Source: JBECKQ01 sp040235375
GTDB lineage: Bacteria > Planctomycetota > Phycisphaerae > UBA1845
Assembly: GCA_040235375.1 (NCBI GenBank)
Contig: JBECKQ010000201.1
Location: 1-16,645 of the forward strand
Direction: 5' to 3'
DNA length: 16,645 nt
Positions 14,610 to 16,645 of the stretch are shown here, one piece after another; the stretch's first letter is position 1; each line of letters opens with the position of its first letter. The notes below the pieces were generated by a model, which saw nothing but the letters and a program-made list of their open reading frames with translations, was not told the origin of the DNA and made no database searches. The position numbers were made by a program, and so were the translations under genes.

Positions 14610-16645
14610 ATGGCCAGGAGTGCCCGCCGAGCCGCAGCCCCGACCGCAAAGGCCGATCCGTTCAACCAACTGAGTGCAATCGCCAGCAATCTGTGGTGGT
14701 CCTGGAGCGCCGACGCCAGAGAGCTGTTCGAGCGCGCGGGCGCCCGGCAGTTTGCGGCGTCCAACAACAATCCGATCGTTGTGCTGCGTAAGCTGTCTGC
14801 CGCCAGAAAGAGGATGCTCCTCACAGACGACCAATTCGTCCGGGATGCCGGCCGCGTTTACGCCGAGCTCCAGCGCTACACACGGGAGCGGACCTGGTTC
14901 GGGCAGAAATACGGCAAGAGGAAGTTCGGCAACACCGTCTACTTCTGCATGGAGTACGCCGTTCACGAGTCGCTGCCGCTTTACGCCGGTGGGCTCGGCG
15001 TCCTGGCCGGCGATCACCTCAAGTCCGCCAGCGACCTGGGGCTGCCCTTCATCGCCATCGGCATCTTCTGGAAGAAGGGCTACACACGCCAGCGCATCGA
15101 CCGGGCCGGCCGCCAGGTGGACCGCTTCCCCGCCCTGCAGCTTGCCGACACGCCGCTTGCGGAGGTCGCGACGCCGGCCGGCCGCCCGTTGCGGCTCAGG
15201 CTCCGGATGGACGGCGAGACCGTCGTCGCCCGCGCCCTCAAGATGACGGTCGGACGGATCCCGCTGTACCTTCTCGACACGGACATCCCGAACAACAGCG
15301 CGAAGAACCGCCGCCTCACCCACGTGCTCTACAGCGGCGATCGCGACACGCGCATCCGGCAGGAAATCCTCCTCGGAATCGGCGGGTGGCGTTTGCTCGA
15401 GGCGCTCAAAATCCCCGTCGCCGCCTGCCATCTCAACGAGGGGCACGCCGCGTTCCTGAACCTCGAACGGATCGCCAAGCGGATGAAGTCCCACCGGGTG
15501 GGCTACGACGAGGCCGCCCGCTACGTTACCGACACGAGCATCTTCACGACCCATACGCCCGTGCCCGCCGGCAACGAGGAGTTCGACCCCGAGCTCGTCG
15601 ATCGCTACCTCAAGCCCTACCTTCGACTGCTCAAGCTCAGCCACGATGAGTTTCAGCAACTTGGCCGGACCCGCGTGGGGGAGGACAGCCATTCGTTCGG
15701 TATGACACCGCTCGCCCTGCGGACGTCGCGATATGCGAACGGCGTCGCCGAGCTTCACGGCCGGATCGCCCGCAGCATGTGGCAGCCGCTTTACAAGACC
15801 AAGCAGGTCGCGAAAGTGCCGATCGGCCACGTCACCAACGGGATCCACATTCGCACGTGGCTTCACCCGCGCATGGCTGAGCTGTTCGAAGAGTACCTCG
15901 GCCCCGACTGGCCCGATCGCCAGGATCGATCGGCGCTGTGGAGCCGCTGCGACCGCGTTCCCGACAAACGCCTTTGGGAGCTCCACTGCGATCTCAAACG
16001 CGAGCTGATCGCGTTCTGTCGCGAACGGCTCGGCGCCCAGCTTCGCCGGTCGCCGGTACCCGGGCTCAAGCAGTCGGACGTAAAGGACATTCTGAACGAA
16101 GGGGCTCTCACCATCGGGTTCGCCCGGCGCTTCGCGCCCTACAAGCGGGCCACGCTGGTGTTTTCGGATCCTGGCCGGTTCGCGAAGCTACTCAACAATC
16201 GCGACATGCCGGTGCAGATCATCTTCGCCGGCAAAGCGCACCCGGCCGACGTTGGCGGCAAGGCCATCATTCGACAGCTCATTGCCTTCTCGCGGATGCC
16301 GCAGTTCCGCAGGCGCGTCGTTTTCATCGAGGACTATGACATGGACGTGGCGCGGCACATGGTGGCCGGCGTCGATATCTGGCTGAACAACCCGGAGCGC
16401 CCGCGGGAAGCGAGCGGCACGAGCGGCATGAAGCCGGCCGTCCACGGCGGGCTCAACGTCAGCATTCTCGACGGCTGGTGGCCGGAGGGCTACAACCGTC
16501 GCAACGGCTGGGCCATCGGCACGGGAAAAGACCACGACGGCACCAGGGCCGCCGACAGCCGAGACGCCCGGGAGCTCTATCGCGTGCTGGAGCGCGACGT
16601 CGTTCCGCTTTACTTCAATCGCGCCGCCAAGGACCGGCCGACCCG
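14610..16645 (+). CDS. glgP: Alpha-glucan phosphorylase, DUF3417-containing type (3' end outside window)
   Basis: This GT35 enzyme releases glucose-1-phosphate from the non-reducing ends of alpha-1,4-glucans using phosphate and pyridoxal phosphate. There are 678 codons in the window; relatives have roughly 830-860 residues, so the last fifth is missing. The N-terminal DUF3417 domain (about 17-100) shows LSAIASNLWWSWSADARELF and NNNPIVVLRKLS. Next come VYFCMEYAVHESLPLYAGGLG with GVLAGDHLKSASDLGLP, then CHLNEGHAAF, TTHTPVPAGNEEF, HVTNGIH and GFARRFAPYKRA. The pyridoxal-phosphate lysine is K608 in EASGTSGMKPAVHGGLN. The ATG at 14610 lies eight bases after GGAG. There is no signal peptide, so it is cytoplasmic. 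It diverges from pulA and the maltosyltransferase gene across a 187-base shared region, which suggests joint control of glucan breakdown. Confidence 0.95.
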   Translation, partial: MARSARRAAAPTAKADPFNQLSAIASNLWWSWSADARELFERAGARQFAASNNNPIVVLRKLSAARKRMLLTDDQFVRDAGRVYAELQRYTRERTWFGQKYGKRKFGNTVYFCMEYAVHESLPLYAGGLGVLAGDHLKSASDLGLPFIAIGIFWKKGYTRQRIDRAGRQVDRFPALQLADTPLAEVATPAGRPLRLRLRMDGETVVARALKMTVGRIPLYLLDTDIPNNSAKNRRLTHVLYSGDRDTRIRQEILLGIGGWRLLEALKIPVAACHLNEGHAAFLNLERIAKRMKSHRVGYDEAARYVTDTSIFTTHTPVPAGNEEFDPELVDRYLKPYLRLLKLSHDEFQQLGRTRVGEDSHSFGMTPLALRTSRYANGVAELHGRIARSMWQPLYKTKQVAKVPIGHVTNGIHIRTWLHPRMAELFEEYLGPDWPDRQDRSALWSRCDRVPDKRLWELHCDLKRELIAFCRERLGAQLRRSPVPGLKQSDVKDILNEGALTIGFARRFAPYKRATLVFSDPGRFAKLLNNRDMPVQIIFAGKAHPADVGGKAIIRQLIAFSRMPQFRRRVVFIEDYDMDVARHMVAGVDIWLNNPERPREASGTSGMKPAVHGGLNVSILDGWWPEGYNRRNGWAIGTGKDHDGTRAADSRDARELYRVLERDVVPLYFNRAAKDRPT

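Noticed and set aside
14478..15986. 502-codon minus-strand frame opposite the glucan phosphorylase
   Set aside because: The plus strand encodes an uninterrupted phosphorylase with DUF3417 and pyridoxal-phosphate motifs; the antisense frame has none.

Overview
The window is a GC-rich bacterial chromosome segment with dense genes on both strands. It most likely comes from a planctomycete, probably of the Phycisphaerae type. The best clue is a small membrane protein at 7727-8206 that opens with the Cys-x-x-Cys-GYNLRGL...CPEC zinc ribbon I associate with that group. No rRNA, tRNA, CRISPR array, insertion sequence or phage gene was seen.

Left part (1-5700): a minus-strand pair, dxr (ispC, MEP isoprenoid pathway) followed by rseP (site-2 zinc protease with several PDZ-like segments, cut off by the window edge), diverges from a plus-strand run. 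That run is a Nudix hydrolase, a rhomboid serine protease coupled to it by a 4-base overlap, and a second, PDZ-less site-2 protease. Both divergent units have well-formed sigma70-type promoters whose -35 boxes lie about 20 bases apart. Three intramembrane proteases therefore lie within 5.7 kb. The rhomboid and the neighbouring site-2 protease end in the same ~31-residue motif although they belong to unrelated catalytic classes.

Middle part (5700-9392): an ABC-2 exporter pair (ATPase and permease, 4-base overlap), the zinc-ribbon membrane protein, a ~325-base stretch without a gene, and a stand-alone HDOD-domain protein.

Right part (9414-16645): an alpha-glucan utilisation locus. A minus-strand pair encodes an exported type I pullulanase and a maltosyltransferase resembling the Thermotoga maritima enzyme. 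It diverges from a plus-strand alpha-glucan phosphorylase of the DUF3417 type, which runs off the right edge. Together they could debranch alpha-glucans, redistribute maltosyl units and release glucose-1-phosphate. The pullulanase has a signal peptide and the other two do not, so the steps would be split across the membrane. The maltosyltransferase N-terminus looks frameshifted.

No wholly new multi-gene system was evident. The best candidates for novelty are the shared C-terminal tail on two unrelated intramembrane proteases, an unassigned four-cysteine module at the pullulanase N-terminus, and a recurring -10 element followed by a GCCGC-like block. All family calls come from reading motifs and from memory; no search was run.
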